This document shows, piece by piece, positions 8,257 to 16,905 of a stretch of DNA of 22,580 nucleotides (position 1 is its first letter; each line of letters opens with the position of its first letter). The stretch is from the NCBI GenBank assembly GCA_964453995.1, contig CAYVQC010000062.1:1-22580 (forward strand), read 5' to 3'. This DNA comes from SKVR01 sp964453995. GTDB lineage: Bacteria; Bacteroidota; Bacteroidia; Bacteroidales; UBA7960. The position numbers and the translations under genes were made by a program. The notes beneath the pieces are model-generated. The model was not told where the DNA came from. It did not search any database and saw only the letters and a program-made list of their open reading frames with translations.

Positions 8257-8261
8257 CTTTG
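8231..8261 (+). promoter_or_regulatory. Promoter of panD overlapping the panC stop
   Basis: TTG (8231-8233), 20-base spacer, TAACTTTG (8254-8261). The first three bases of the -7 box are the TAA stop codon of panC. Confidence 0.65.
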
Positions 8262-8361
8262 CCGCCCTGTTAAAAACCTGGTTTAACTGGTATTAAACTT
8301 TAATGAATTGGGTTTGTTTTCCGGAAAAATATAATTGCAAAAAGCACATTTATCATCTCAG

Positions 8362-8709
8362 ATGTATATTGAAGTTCTAAAATCGAAAATTCACCGGGCT
8401 GTAATTACTCAGGCCGATCTGCACTATATTGGCAGCATTACCATTGACGAAGATCTTATGGATGCTGTGGGTATCATTGAAAACGAAAAAGTACATGTGG
8501 TCAACATTAATAATGGCGAAAGGCTGGAAACCTATGTTATTAAAGGGCCAAGAGGAAGTGGAGTAATTTGTCTTAACGGACCTGCTGCCCGCAAAGCACA
8601 AAAAGGTGATGTGGTGATCATCATTTCCTATGCAATGATGGAATACGAAAAGGCCAGGGAGTATAAACCCATGATCGTTTTTCCCGACGACAATAACAGA
8701 ATCTCATAG
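8362..8709 (+). CDS. panD: Aspartate 1-decarboxylase (pyruvoyl-dependent)
   Basis: Makes beta-alanine from aspartate for pantothenate synthesis. 115 residues, normal for PanD. I start it at ATG 8362, giving MYIEVLKSKIHRAVITQADL, the family's N-terminus; an upstream in-frame TTG at 8335 would add nine residues not seen in the family. Cleavage occurs between Gly24 and Ser25 (YIGSITIDEDL), Ser25 becoming the pyruvoyl group. Also visible are Lys9, Tyr58 in the LETYVIKG segment, and CLNGPAARKAQKGDVVIIISY with the conserved NGAAAR-type loop. Separate promoter at 8231-8261. No panB gene is in the window. Confidence 0.97.
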   Translation: MYIEVLKSKIHRAVITQADLHYIGSITIDEDLMDAVGIIENEKVHVVNINNGERLETYVIKGPRGSGVICLNGPAARKAQKGDVVIIISYAMMEYEKAREYKPMIVFPDDNNRIS

Positions 8710-8748
8710 TTTTAATATTGCTGATACAACCCCAAATACTTTCCTCCA

Positions 8749-9783
8749 TTGAATTTCATAGCAAAAAGATATCTTAAGGTTTTTCTTTTTCTGGCAATAG
8801 GCCTGTTCATCCTATGGCTGATTACCCGAAACCAGGATATGGGGGCGATTTGGCAGGAGCTGAAAGGTGCGAATTTCTGGTGGGTTGCTCTTGCTATTTT
8901 TTGTGGTTTCCTTAGCCACCTGCTGCGTGCGATTCGCTGGAACCAACTCATCAGGCCCATTGGCGAACCCCCTTCAACCCTTACTACCTTTTATGCGCTT
9001 ATGACGGGATACCTGGCAAATCTGGCGGTACCCCGCCTGGGAGAAATTACCCGTTGCGGAACACTGGCGCGCTATTCAAAAACTCCTTTCAACTCCGTGG
9101 CCGGTACTGTGGTTGCCGAGAGGGTATTTGATGTGGTAAGTCTTTTGATACTTATTTTTCTTACTGTTGTTGTACAGTTTTCTTTGATGAAAGACTTCCT
9201 GTACCTGTATGTATATTCCCCCCTGCTGGAACTGGTAAGGGGAAATATGATGCTGCTGGTGATTCTTGGTATTGCCGGGGTTACAGCTTTTCTGTTGCTA
9301 ATAAAATATTTCATGGGAGTGAACAGCTCCACACCCGGGTTGCCAGGAAAAATAAAGCGCCAATTGCTTGGCTTTGTTAAGGGATTGTTGTCGTTGACAA
9401 AAGTGCGCGGAAAAGTTGTCTTTTTCCTTTTGTCAATAGGGATTTGGGGCCTTTATTACCTTACAGTGTATTTGTGTTTTTTTGCCCTTGATGGTACTTC
9501 ACACCTTGGGGTGGCAGCGGGTTTTACACTGCTTGCCCTGGGAAGCCTGGGCATTGTGGCGCCTGTGCCCGGGGGTATTGGCACCTATCATTTCATTACC
9601 ATTGCTACCCTTACAGAACTTTATTTTGTGTCTTCTGAAGCCGCTACCTCCTATGCATATATTTCTCATGCAGCCCAAATGGTTATCATAATAATCCTGG
9701 GAGGCTTTTCATGGCTTGCTCTCACATTTCGTAAACGCGAAACTTCCCTGAAACAAGAACGTGCGGTTGTAACCGAATCATAA
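8749..9783 (+). CDS. LPG_synthase_TM / UPF0104 family integral membrane protein
   Basis: 344 residues with about eight hydrophobic segments (for example 11-26, 43-60, 129-146, 167-185, 223-245, 254-272, 310-327). Family hallmarks are RLGEITRC (96-103), VAERVFDVVSLL (122-133) and APVPGGIGTYHF (271-282). This is the flippase-like membrane domain found in lysyl-phosphatidylglycerol synthases and in stand-alone YbhN-type proteins. There is no soluble aminoacyl-transferase domain, so lipid lysylation cannot be assumed. Inner membrane. The start is a TTG at 8749 (MNFIAKRYLKV); the next in-frame ATG (codon 31) would cut off the first membrane segment. It starts 39 bases after panD and may be read through from it. 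Confidence 0.87.
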   Translation: MNFIAKRYLKVFLFLAIGLFILWLITRNQDMGAIWQELKGANFWWVALAIFCGFLSHLLRAIRWNQLIRPIGEPPSTLTTFYALMTGYLANLAVPRLGEITRCGTLARYSKTPFNSVAGTVVAERVFDVVSLLILIFLTVVVQFSLMKDFLYLYVYSPLLELVRGNMMLLVILGIAGVTAFLLLIKYFMGVNSSTPGLPGKIKRQLLGFVKGLLSLTKVRGKVVFFLLSIGIWGLYYLTVYLCFFALDGTSHLGVAAGFTLLALGSLGIVAPVPGGIGTYHFITIATLTELYFVSSEAATSYAYISHAAQMVIIIILGGFSWLALTFRKRETSLKQERAVVTES

Positions 9784-9810
9784 TTCTACGCCTTTTCAGT
9801 GCTTTCACCA

Positions 9811-9818
9811 TAATTTTG
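9811..9818 (+). promoter_or_regulatory. -7 box TAATTTTG before rfaE2
   Basis: Exact TAnnTTTG match 13 bases before the rfaE2 ATG. No good -33 TTG at about 20 bases upstream. Confidence 0.4.
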
Positions 9819-9831
9819 AATCCTCATACCC

Positions 9832-10335
9832 ATGCCTGCCAAAGTTTCCAATAAGGATATTATTGCAAGGAAGATCATTCCTTCCGATAAACTACCTTCC
9901 CACCTTGCTATCTGGAAGTTCCAGGGGAGTAAAATTGTATTTACCAATGGCTGTTTCGATATTCTCCATCTGGGACATATAGATTACCTGTCGAGGGCGG
10001 CTGAGCAAGGCGATTTACTCATTGTAGGACTCAATACAGATGCATCTGTAAAGAGGCTGAAGGGAAGCGCTCGTCCTGTAAATAACCAGGATGCAAGAGC
10101 CGCAATGCTGGCCTCACTGTTTTTTGTTTCGGCAGTGGTTTTGTTTGACGAAGATACACCCTACAATCTTATTGAAAAGGTGCAGCCGGATGTGTTGATC
10201 AAAGGCAGCGACTACAAGGCCGAAGACATTGTGGGATACGATATTGTAACCCAGAAAGGAGGACAGGTGATTACCATCGATTTTCTTCAAGGCTATTCCA
10301 CCTCCGGGATTATCGAAAAGTTGCGAAACGCTTAA
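9832..10335 (+). CDS. rfaE2: D-glycero-beta-D-manno-heptose 1-phosphate adenylyltransferase-type nucleotidyltransferase
   Basis: 167 residues, equivalent to the C-terminal domain of E. coli HldE as a stand-alone protein. Motifs: TNGCFDILHLGH (38-49) with HxGH His46/His49, VGLNTDASVKRLKG, RPVNNQDARAAML, IKGSDYKAEDIVG and GYSTSGII near the end. The expected reaction is ATP + heptose-1-phosphate to ADP-heptose for LPS inner core, in the cytoplasm. No kinase or epimerase partner is in the window, so the substrate is inferred from family similarity. The Thr-rich N-terminal extension of about 20 residues is unremarkable. Its stop overlaps that of the convergent peptidase gene by four bases. Confidence 0.92.
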   Translation: MPAKVSNKDIIARKIIPSDKLPSHLAIWKFQGSKIVFTNGCFDILHLGHIDYLSRAAEQGDLLIVGLNTDASVKRLKGSARPVNNQDARAAMLASLFFVSAVVLFDEDTPYNLIEKVQPDVLIKGSDYKAEDIVGYDIVTQKGGQVITIDFLQGYSTSGIIEKLRNA

Positions 10336-11618
10336 TATGCACCGATCCAGCGTTGTATGCCCCGCATATCTTCCCAGGGTTGTCTGTAAAGGGGTGCCGC
10401 AACGGGTTCACCCTTGGTAATTCCTGCCTGCAGAAAAGCAAGGGCTTGCTGTAATGAAGCTTCCCTGGTATCACCAAAATCATAGGTTATTCCGTCGTTT
10501 GCCGGTATATCGGCAGGCAACCCGCTAAAGTATTCCCCTTCGTCGTTTGCATTTTTAATGTTAATGGTAATGGGTACCATAGCCCAGATATTATTGAATT
10601 GCAAAATATCGGCCCCAACGGGTTTCCCGTAAGTATCTGTTCCTACCACATGCACATCAATAAAGGGCTTAAGCCCGTTGATCACCATTTCACTTGCCGA
10701 TGCAGTACTGCCGGTAGTAATGGCAACCAGGCGTGGCAGTGCGAGACTGTTTTCAGCAGCAGTAAACAACTCAATCCTGTTGCGATCCTGCAAGTTATCA
10801 TTGTAATAATATTTGGCAAAAGGTTCTCCTGCAATGGCAGGTCCTGCAATAAGGCTTGCCAGCTGGAGAGCGACAGAGGTAAGGCCGCCCCCATTATAAC
10901 GCATGTCAAGGATGAGCTCGTCCACCCCCTGGGCCTGAAACTCGGTAAAGATCTCTTCGATCTGTTCGGTTGCATTTTGTGTGAAATTTTGCAATACCAG
11001 GTAGCCCACTTTCATCCCTTCAAGCTCAATAACCTCGTGATGCAAAACAGGGTTTACCGAGAGCACCTGTTTTTCTTCTGTTATATTTACAACTTCTCCA
11101 TCAGGATTGATAAACCTGAAGGAATTGCTTATGCCGGGCTGGTTTGCTCCCAGCAATGCTCCCACGTCGGCCGAGGGCGAAAGGGTAGTGCCATTAACGG
11201 CATCAAGTATCCATCCTCTTCTTACTCCTTTTTCATAAAGGGGAACATTGTTGTATATTAAATTGACGCGCAGAATGCCTTCATTGTCCCACATAAACCC
11301 TATTCCATAGCCAACAAATTCGGCATCGGAGATGTAAGCAATAAAGGTATCCCAGTCTTCAATAAAACTCCAGCGGTCCATCTCCTGGTAGCGAACTGCC
11401 TCCAACACTTCAAATATGGAGGGATAGGAAGAAGGATTGATATTGGGGATCTGGTCGGTCCATAAATACCACTCTTTCATGGCGGTATAAAAATCTTCAT
11501 TTTCCTGGTTGATGTCAGGATCATCTTTACCACAGGCGGAAAAAACAAAAACAAATGCTGTAAGGAACACCATCCACAAGGCTGCCGGTTTGTATCTTTT
11601 ACGGGATATTGTTTTCAT
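10332..11618 (-). CDS. S41-family peptidase, lipoprotein (CtpA/Prc-like)
   Basis: 428 residues. Signal peptide MKTISRKRYKPAALWMVFLTAFVFVFSAC with lipidated Cys29. An N-terminal helical part (40-95) is followed by a PDZ-like region (about 103-180; YGIGFMW, KGVRRGWILDAVNG), then the S41 core with LILDMRYNGGG (235-245), catalytic Ser307 in STASASEM and Lys332 in TYGKPVG. The 25-residue Ser-Lys spacing equals that of E. coli Prc (Ser430/Lys455). Expected to cut exported or envelope proteins at their C-termini on the outer side of the inner membrane or on the outer membrane. A lone -7 box TACCTTTG lies 84 bases upstream. Not obviously in an operon. Confidence 0.93.
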   Translation of the reverse strand: MKTISRKRYKPAALWMVFLTAFVFVFSACGKDDPDINQENEDFYTAMKEWYLWTDQIPNINPSSYPSIFEVLEAVRYQEMDRWSFIEDWDTFIAYISDAEFVGYGIGFMWDNEGILRVNLIYNNVPLYEKGVRRGWILDAVNGTTLSPSADVGALLGANQPGISNSFRFINPDGEVVNITEEKQVLSVNPVLHHEVIELEGMKVGYLVLQNFTQNATEQIEEIFTEFQAQGVDELILDMRYNGGGLTSVALQLASLIAGPAIAGEPFAKYYYNDNLQDRNRIELFTAAENSLALPRLVAITTGSTASASEMVINGLKPFIDVHVVGTDTYGKPVGADILQFNNIWAMVPITINIKNANDEGEYFSGLPADIPANDGITYDFGDTREASLQQALAFLQAGITKGEPVAAPLYRQPWEDMRGIQRWIGAY

Positions 11619-11942
11619 AGGTATTAGGCGTTTGGTGGTATTGCTAAATAACGATTCATCTTAAGGCATCGCGCGCCATAAAAGTAAGATGTTTTATAAC
11701 ACAAAGGTAATGGCAATTGTTGTTGACCGGGAAAAAGAGAACAACTCCTTTGTGAGATTGGGAAAAGGTGTGAAAAAATTTTTCCGGCAGTTGGATGTTT
11801 TAACACCTGCAATTTTCAACAGTTATAAAATTACCTTAATTTCGTAAAATCTGACTACGGAAGTGCGGTTTCAGGTCGATTAATCAATCTGCCGGGTGTT
11901 TTCACTAGGATTCAAAATCCGGTTGTTCAAATAAAGAGAATT
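11619..11942. other. Divergent intergenic region (S41 peptidase / repeat protein)
   Basis: 324 bases with no credible gene. On the minus strand TACCTTTG (11709-11702) matches the -7 consensus for the peptidase, without a -33 TTG at the right distance. On the plus strand nothing matches TAnnTTTG exactly before the start at 11943; the best region is around 11833-11845 (TACCTTAATTTCG). Confidence 0.5.
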
Positions 11943-13376
11943 ATGTCTTACGAAGGTTTTAAAACCAGGGTCAAACAATTGAATGCCAAACTCAATACGG
12001 CTAATTTCAGGGAAATAAAACAATCACTTATTGAATTGCAAAACGAGGTGGGCGTCTTCGAACTTGTTGCCATGCACCGGGCAGAACTTCGGGATAAAAT
12101 GCAGGAATTATTTGAGCGTATTAAGGAATACCAGGAAAAAGACCAGAAACAGTTTGAAGAAGAGGCCGGGCAAAACTTTGAATTCATTAAACAAAAACTG
12201 GTAGAGGCAATTGAATATACCGAAGCCAACCTTGAAGATCACAATGGGGTGTGGCAAAAGCTTTTGGAGGTACAACAGCATTTCAAGGGAAAAAAGCTTA
12301 TAGCCGACCAGAGGGAGCACCTTCACAACACCCTCCAGAAATTATTTCAGCTGGCCAGGAAGAGAAGGGAAGATGCCATGCGCCATTCGCAGGAGGTATC
12401 GAAAGGGCAAATGGAGAAACTTGATGATGTGGTGGATATTGTGGTGTCACAATGCGAAACCGCCGATATAGAAAAGGCCTGGGCAATGCTGCTGGAGACC
12501 AAAGATAAGGTTTTGAACGCGCAGTTGCTGGCTGACCACCGAAAACGATTGGTAGACAAGCTGCAGGATGGGTTTGAGATAGTGAAACTGCGCAGGGAAG
12601 AGCGTCAGAATGATTTCTTGAAAAATGCAGCAGACAATGCAGATATAATTGATGCGATGCTCAAAGATGCCGACCAGGCAATTGACAGCAACATTGCGTT
12701 CAAAGAAAAATGGAACCTTCTCCTGGCCATCCAAAAGGAATTCAGCAATCGCAAACTGGAAAAATCTGCAAGGCAAAAGCTTTACAATAAATTGCAAAAG
12801 CTTTTTCAAATATTAAAAAACGAACAGGGAAAAGACCAGCAAGAGTTTGAAAAGGTGGCACAAGAAAACCTCAATTACCTGAAGCCATTGGTAGACAAGG
12901 CTATGGAGCTGGCAAACAGTACCCTTGAGTTTCGCAAAACAAAAGGTTTTCTTATTAAGGTGCAAAGCGAATTCAAAGGCAGAAAAATGCGTGCAATGGA
13001 ACGCGAAAAGCTCTATAGCCGTTTACAAGCAGCCTTCGATGTTTTGCAGAAAAGACTGGATGAGTATATAGCATCGCGAAAGGAGGCGAGAGAGTTTCGG
13101 GTGGTCGGACGCCTTTCTGAAGTGAACATGAAAATTGACCAACTGGAAAAATCCATTGAATCCGACAGGGAAAAACTCGACCTGTTACAGTCAGCCATGC
13201 AGGACAGCCAAACTTTAGATGCACACACCACCGGGAAGGATGACCTTGTAAACCAGGTGCAGATCATGCAGGCGGCTATTAATCGAAAATTGTCGGAATG
13301 GGAAATCCTGTCAACAGAGAAAGAAAAGCTACTCCATAACAAGCAAAAATTGGATGATCTGGATCCTGAAGATTAG
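11943..13376 (+). CDS. All-helical protein with five ~77-residue repeats (DUF349-like?)
   Basis: 477 residues, highly charged (Lys/Glu/Gln-rich), no signal peptide or membrane segment, so cytoplasmic. Five tandem units are visible, each centred on a helix of the form R-x2-L-x3-LQ-x2-F: the anchor Phe residues are 57, 135, 211, 288 and 365, spaced 78, 76, 77 and 77. Each is preceded by LLxxQxxFxxxKL (for example 106-119, 258-272, 336-349) and followed by an E/D-x-F-x3-A-x2-N helix. Repeat length and the W/F-x-L-x2-Q-x-F pattern recall DUF349, but its GPV core motif is missing. The C-terminal 90 residues (about 388-477) are a separate coiled coil. Function unknown; scaffold or nucleic-acid/ribosome-associated roles are only guesses. 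Confidence 0.85.
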   Translation: MSYEGFKTRVKQLNAKLNTANFREIKQSLIELQNEVGVFELVAMHRAELRDKMQELFERIKEYQEKDQKQFEEEAGQNFEFIKQKLVEAIEYTEANLEDHNGVWQKLLEVQQHFKGKKLIADQREHLHNTLQKLFQLARKRREDAMRHSQEVSKGQMEKLDDVVDIVVSQCETADIEKAWAMLLETKDKVLNAQLLADHRKRLVDKLQDGFEIVKLRREERQNDFLKNAADNADIIDAMLKDADQAIDSNIAFKEKWNLLLAIQKEFSNRKLEKSARQKLYNKLQKLFQILKNEQGKDQQEFEKVAQENLNYLKPLVDKAMELANSTLEFRKTKGFLIKVQSEFKGRKMRAMEREKLYSRLQAAFDVLQKRLDEYIASRKEAREFRVVGRLSEVNMKIDQLEKSIESDREKLDLLQSAMQDSQTLDAHTTGKDDLVNQVQIMQAAINRKLSEWEILSTEKEKLLHNKQKLDDLDPED

Positions 13377-13560
13377 ACTCCTCCTAATCAGCCAAAAGAA
13401 AAAGAAATAATTCTCTCCCCGAAACTTAAAAAATAAACATCCGTATACTTGTTTAAATTAAACCGGTAATTGTCAGCATTCTATCTGTGGATTTTTAAGA
13501 TTGATCACATGCAACAGTTACGGTTGATTCGTGTTTAAGTGCCCGAAAATAAGGCTTTTA

Positions 13561-14844
13561 ATGGTAGTAAGAATCAAAGAATGTAGAGCTTTGTCCACCA
13601 GGATTTTAGGATCAGCCTGTTACAATATCTTTCCCGGTTGGAGTTGTTCCGGAAAAATACTGTTGCAGGTGGTTTTTATCTTAGTGTTGTTTGTTTTTTC
13701 CGCAAATGCAGCTTTCACTTCTAACTATTTGCACCTGAGCGGATGGGTTGTACACAATGAAAAAGCTGTGCAAAATGCTACCATTGAAATATATGAAGGT
13801 GATTCGTTGTTGCAAAAAATGCAAACCAACTACCTGGGTAGCTTTTCGGTTTTTTTGCCTTTCCAGAAAGAATTCAAATTTCAGTTTTCCAAAAATGACC
13901 TTATCACCAAAAGTGTTACCATCGATACCCGCACACCCGAAGACCCCGATCCTGAATACTACTATTTTTTCAGATTTGAAGTGGAACTGTTTGAAGACAA
14001 TCCCAACGCCCGGCGCGAATTTTTCAACGATCCGGTGGCCATCATTTATTATGATATCGGGATAGAGGAATTCCGGTTTCATCGCAACAATGTAAAAGTA
14101 CATTCAGGAAGGGCACTAGGCGAGGAAAACAGCGAAGAACAGGTTTGGCCTTTTGATGATCCGGAGAGTTTTTTCACCTATCTGCAGCAAAGTATTGAAA
14201 ACCCTGAGCAGGTAAATTTGATTGCCGCTGTGCCTGAGGTTGAGGACGATTCCACGGTGACAGAACCAGTTACTGATCAACAACAGGAACCTTCGGAGCC
14301 GGAAAAGGAACAAACCCGCGAAGAGGCTGGAGAGATGCTTTATGCTGAGTATTTACCACAACAGGATACCACCAAAGGCAAATCTACCGTGCAGAAGCCG
14401 GATACACTGACCCCACCCCTTGAAAATCCACAATCAGAGCCTGTTTTACAAGAACTTACTCCAGAGGAGCCGCAAACCCTGGAGCAAATTGTTGTTGAGA
14501 AAGAGCCTGAGGATTATTTCATCACATTCTACGATTATCGCAACAACGCCCTTGAAGCTGACCTGGAGCAAGATGTTTTCTTTTCTGTGCAATTGCTGGC
14601 TACGGTAAAACATATCCCCGCGGGTTTCTTCGATCGCATGCTGGAAACCTTCCCTAACGCCGGTATTCTCTTTTACCGCGATCAGGACGAACTGGATAAA
14701 TATATAACCGGAGTTTTCTCCTCCCTGGAGGAAGCTTTGGAGAAACATCGACAGCTGCGCGAAATTGGTATGGAGGGCTACCTTGTGGCTTTTGCCGGGA
14801 ACCGGCGCGTTAGTGTAAGTAAGGCCTTGTCTTTGCTTCGCTGA
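13561..14844 (+). CDS. Exported protein with beta-sandwich N-domain, Pro/Glu linker and SPOR-like C-terminus
   Basis: 427 residues from the ATG at 13561. Order: a long n-region and hydrophobic core ILLQVVFILVLFVFSANA (33-50), probable signal-peptidase cleavage after ANA; a carboxypeptidase-regulatory-like beta-sandwich (about 57-120: LSGWVVHNEKAVQNATIEIYEGDS, then LGSFSVFLP); an acidic region; a Pro/Glu/Gln-rich linker (about 222-317); and a C-terminal SPOR-like repeat (about 339-420) with FFSVQLL, YITGVFSSLEEALEKHRQLR and GYLVAF. SPOR domains bind denuded peptidoglycan glycan strands; this copy is divergent. I infer a periplasmic, wall-binding protein. The start is uncertain: GTG 13531, ATG 13561 and TTG 13663 are in frame, and the last would give a signal peptide of ordinary length. 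Confidence 0.75.
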   Translation: MVVRIKECRALSTRILGSACYNIFPGWSCSGKILLQVVFILVLFVFSANAAFTSNYLHLSGWVVHNEKAVQNATIEIYEGDSLLQKMQTNYLGSFSVFLPFQKEFKFQFSKNDLITKSVTIDTRTPEDPDPEYYYFFRFEVELFEDNPNARREFFNDPVAIIYYDIGIEEFRFHRNNVKVHSGRALGEENSEEQVWPFDDPESFFTYLQQSIENPEQVNLIAAVPEVEDDSTVTEPVTDQQQEPSEPEKEQTREEAGEMLYAEYLPQQDTTKGKSTVQKPDTLTPPLENPQSEPVLQELTPEEPQTLEQIVVEKEPEDYFITFYDYRNNALEADLEQDVFFSVQLLATVKHIPAGFFDRMLETFPNAGILFYRDQDELDKYITGVFSSLEEALEKHRQLREIGMEGYLVAFAGNRRVSVSKALSLLR

Positions 14845-14938
14845 TCCGGTGCACTGCAGCCAGAGACCTGATAATGCGTTGTTTTTACCTTGAATGGTTT
14901 TATTTTCCTGTTCCCGGCCACACATCCAATCCTTTTCC

Positions 14939-14946
14939 TAATTTTG
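14939..14946 (+). promoter_or_regulatory. -7 box TAATTTTG of ilvA
   Basis: Exact TAnnTTTG match 19 bases before the ATG; no TTG at the -33 position. Implies a very short 5' leader without room for an attenuator. Confidence 0.5.
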
Positions 14947-14965
14947 CCTTGTAAAACAATAGGAC

Positions 14966-16183
14966 ATGAGCAAACTACCCGAATTATCAGATATTATCAA
15001 AGCCCAAACCCGGTTAAAGGGTGTTGTGAAAGTAACACCCCTGGAGCATACCAAATCCTTTTCGGCCATGTCGGGTGCCAATGTTTTTATGAAGCTTGAG
15101 AATATGCAATCTACAGGCTCCTTTAAAGTAAGGGGTGCATATAACAAGCTAAGCTGCATGACGGCGCAGGAGCTCGAAAAAGGAGTAGTTTGTGCTTCAG
15201 CAGGCAACCACGCCCAGGGAGTGGCCTATGCCGCAAATAGCAAAGGGGTGAAGGCAACAGTTTTTATGCCTGTTTTCACCCCCCCTCTCAAAGTTATTGC
15301 CACCCGCGCCTATGGAGCGGATGTGGTACTGCAGGGAGACACCTTCGACGATGCTTTTGCTGCCGCTATGGAGTTTAAGCAGACTACCGGTGCAACCTTT
15401 GTGCATCCGTTTGATGATCCCTGGATTATTGCCGGGCAGGGCACCATTGGCCTGGAATTGTTCAATCAGCTCGAGAACATTGATGATGTGCTGGTACCAA
15501 TAGGTGGAGGTGGTATGATTGCAGGAATTGCCATTGCTTTGAAAGGAATGAATCCTGATATCCGGATTATTGGAGTGGAAGCGGCAGGTGCTCAATCCAT
15601 GAAACTTTCCCTGGAAAAAGGCCAGCCCAATACATTGAAATCCATGAGTACCATTGCCGATGGTATAGCTGTAAAAACCCCGGGAAAGCTAAATTTTGAA
15701 GCCACCCGAAAGCATGTTGACAGTGTGCTGGTGGTCAATGATGCCGAAATTGCCCACACTGCCTACCTGTTGTTGCAAAGGGCAAAGATACTGGCCGAAC
15801 CTTCGGGGGTTGCCGCCATGGCGGCAGTGTTGCACAAGAAAATCGATCTTGCGGGACGCAATGTAATTCCGGTAATCAGTGGTGGTAATGCCAACATGGG
15901 CATTCTGGAGCAGATCCTCGAAAAGGGGATGATGGAGGAGGGGCTGCGCGCCCGCATTGCCGTGCTCATTCCCGATCTTGCGGGTGAGCTCAAGGGAATT
16001 GTAAGCATCCTTGAAAAAATAAGGGCAAACATCTACGATATCTCTCACGAACGATCCATCACCAGTGTTCCTGTGGGATATGTGATGGTAACCATTACCT
16101 TCAACCTGCAGGATACCTCGCAGCTGGAAACCATTCGCAAAACCCTCGACGACAAAGGCATGAAATATGAAATACTGACCTGA
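14966..16183 (+). CDS. ilvA: Threonine ammonia-lyase (threonine dehydratase) with C-terminal ACT domain
   Basis: Converts threonine to 2-oxobutyrate and ammonia using pyridoxal phosphate; cytoplasmic; feeds isoleucine synthesis or threonine breakdown. 405 residues. PLP-binding Lys54 sits in STGSFKVRGAYNKL, ASAGNHAQGVA (the Asn loop) follows, then PIGGGGMIAG, the phosphate-binding glycine loop. The C-terminal part (about 330-405, ARIAVLIPDLAGELKGIVSILEKI) is one ACT domain. That makes it the about 400-residue type with a single ACT domain, distinct from the about 515-residue IlvA of E. coli with two. No ilv or leu genes are adjacent and no leader peptide rich in Ile or Thr codons is visible, so a purely biosynthetic role is not proven by context. 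Confidence 0.94.
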   Translation: MSKLPELSDIIKAQTRLKGVVKVTPLEHTKSFSAMSGANVFMKLENMQSTGSFKVRGAYNKLSCMTAQELEKGVVCASAGNHAQGVAYAANSKGVKATVFMPVFTPPLKVIATRAYGADVVLQGDTFDDAFAAAMEFKQTTGATFVHPFDDPWIIAGQGTIGLELFNQLENIDDVLVPIGGGGMIAGIAIALKGMNPDIRIIGVEAAGAQSMKLSLEKGQPNTLKSMSTIADGIAVKTPGKLNFEATRKHVDSVLVVNDAEIAHTAYLLLQRAKILAEPSGVAAMAAVLHKKIDLAGRNVIPVISGGNANMGILEQILEKGMMEEGLRARIAVLIPDLAGELKGIVSILEKIRANIYDISHERSITSVPVGYVMVTITFNLQDTSQLETIRKTLDDKGMKYEILT

Positions 16184-16290
16184 TACCACCATCTCCTTTG
16201 AGGGAAGTAAAATCTCTCCAGGGCCTGACGGCAAACCTTTCCAGCTTTCCCTTGTTGTAATGGTTGATAGCAACATTACTTCAAAATATT

Positions 16291-16905
16291 ATGCATCCTT
16301 ACCAATTCACCCAACAGGGAGTTTCTCCCCGGCAAGCCCAAAGAGCAATAATCCTTATCCACGGCCGTGGCGCACCACCGGAAGATATCCTGGGCCTGGC
16401 CGATTTTTTTGATGATGGAAAAACCTGGTTTGCTGCTCCTGAAGCGCACAATTATACCTGGTATCCCTATAGTTTCCTTATGCCGGCAGCCCAAAATCAG
16501 CCCTGGCTCAACAGTGCCATCGAAAATATTGCACGGCTTATTGACGAAGCAAGAGAGAATTTCTCTGATGATAATATTTTTATCATGGGTTTCTCGCAGG
16601 GAGCTTGCCTGACAGCTGAGGTTACAGCCCGCAATGCCCGCAAATATGGTGGAATAGCCGTTTTTACCGGTGGCCTCATTGGGAATGAAATTGACACAAC
16701 CCCATACAAAGGAAACTTTGAAGGCACAAAGGTTTACATCAGCAATGGCAGCGATGATCCCCATATTCCCAGGCAACGGTCAGAGGACACCAACCGCATC
16801 ATGCAGCAAATGGGTGCTGATACAACCCTTGAGATTTTCCCCGGCCGTGTACATACCATCTCCATGGAAGAGATCCGTAAGGTGCAGCAATTGTTTTTTG
16901 GCTGA
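16291..16905 (+). CDS. Phospholipase/carboxylesterase-type alpha/beta-hydrolase
   Basis: 204 residues from the ATG at 16291 (a TTG 27 bases upstream is also in frame but adds residues that do not belong to the fold). Motifs: oxyanion-side IILIHGRGA (20-28), nucleophile elbow GFSQGA with Ser102, Asp156 in SNGSDDPHIP and His188 in GRVHTIS, giving a complete Ser-Asp-His triad. Length and motifs are those of the acyl-protein-thioesterase/MhqD group (alpha/beta hydrolase 2 family). Cytoplasmic; esterase substrate unknown. It follows ilvA after 107 bases; no promoter stands out in between, so co-transcription is possible. Confidence 0.9.
   Translation: MHPYQFTQQGVSPRQAQRAIILIHGRGAPPEDILGLADFFDDGKTWFAAPEAHNYTWYPYSFLMPAAQNQPWLNSAIENIARLIDEARENFSDDNIFIMGFSQGACLTAEVTARNARKYGGIAVFTGGLIGNEIDTTPYKGNFEGTKVYISNGSDDPHIPRQRSEDTNRIMQQMGADTTLEIFPGRVHTISMEEIRKVQQLFFG

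Noticed and set aside
14845..14965. Attenuator or leader peptide for ilvA
   Set aside because: The -7 box is only 19 bases from the ATG, leaving no room for a leader.
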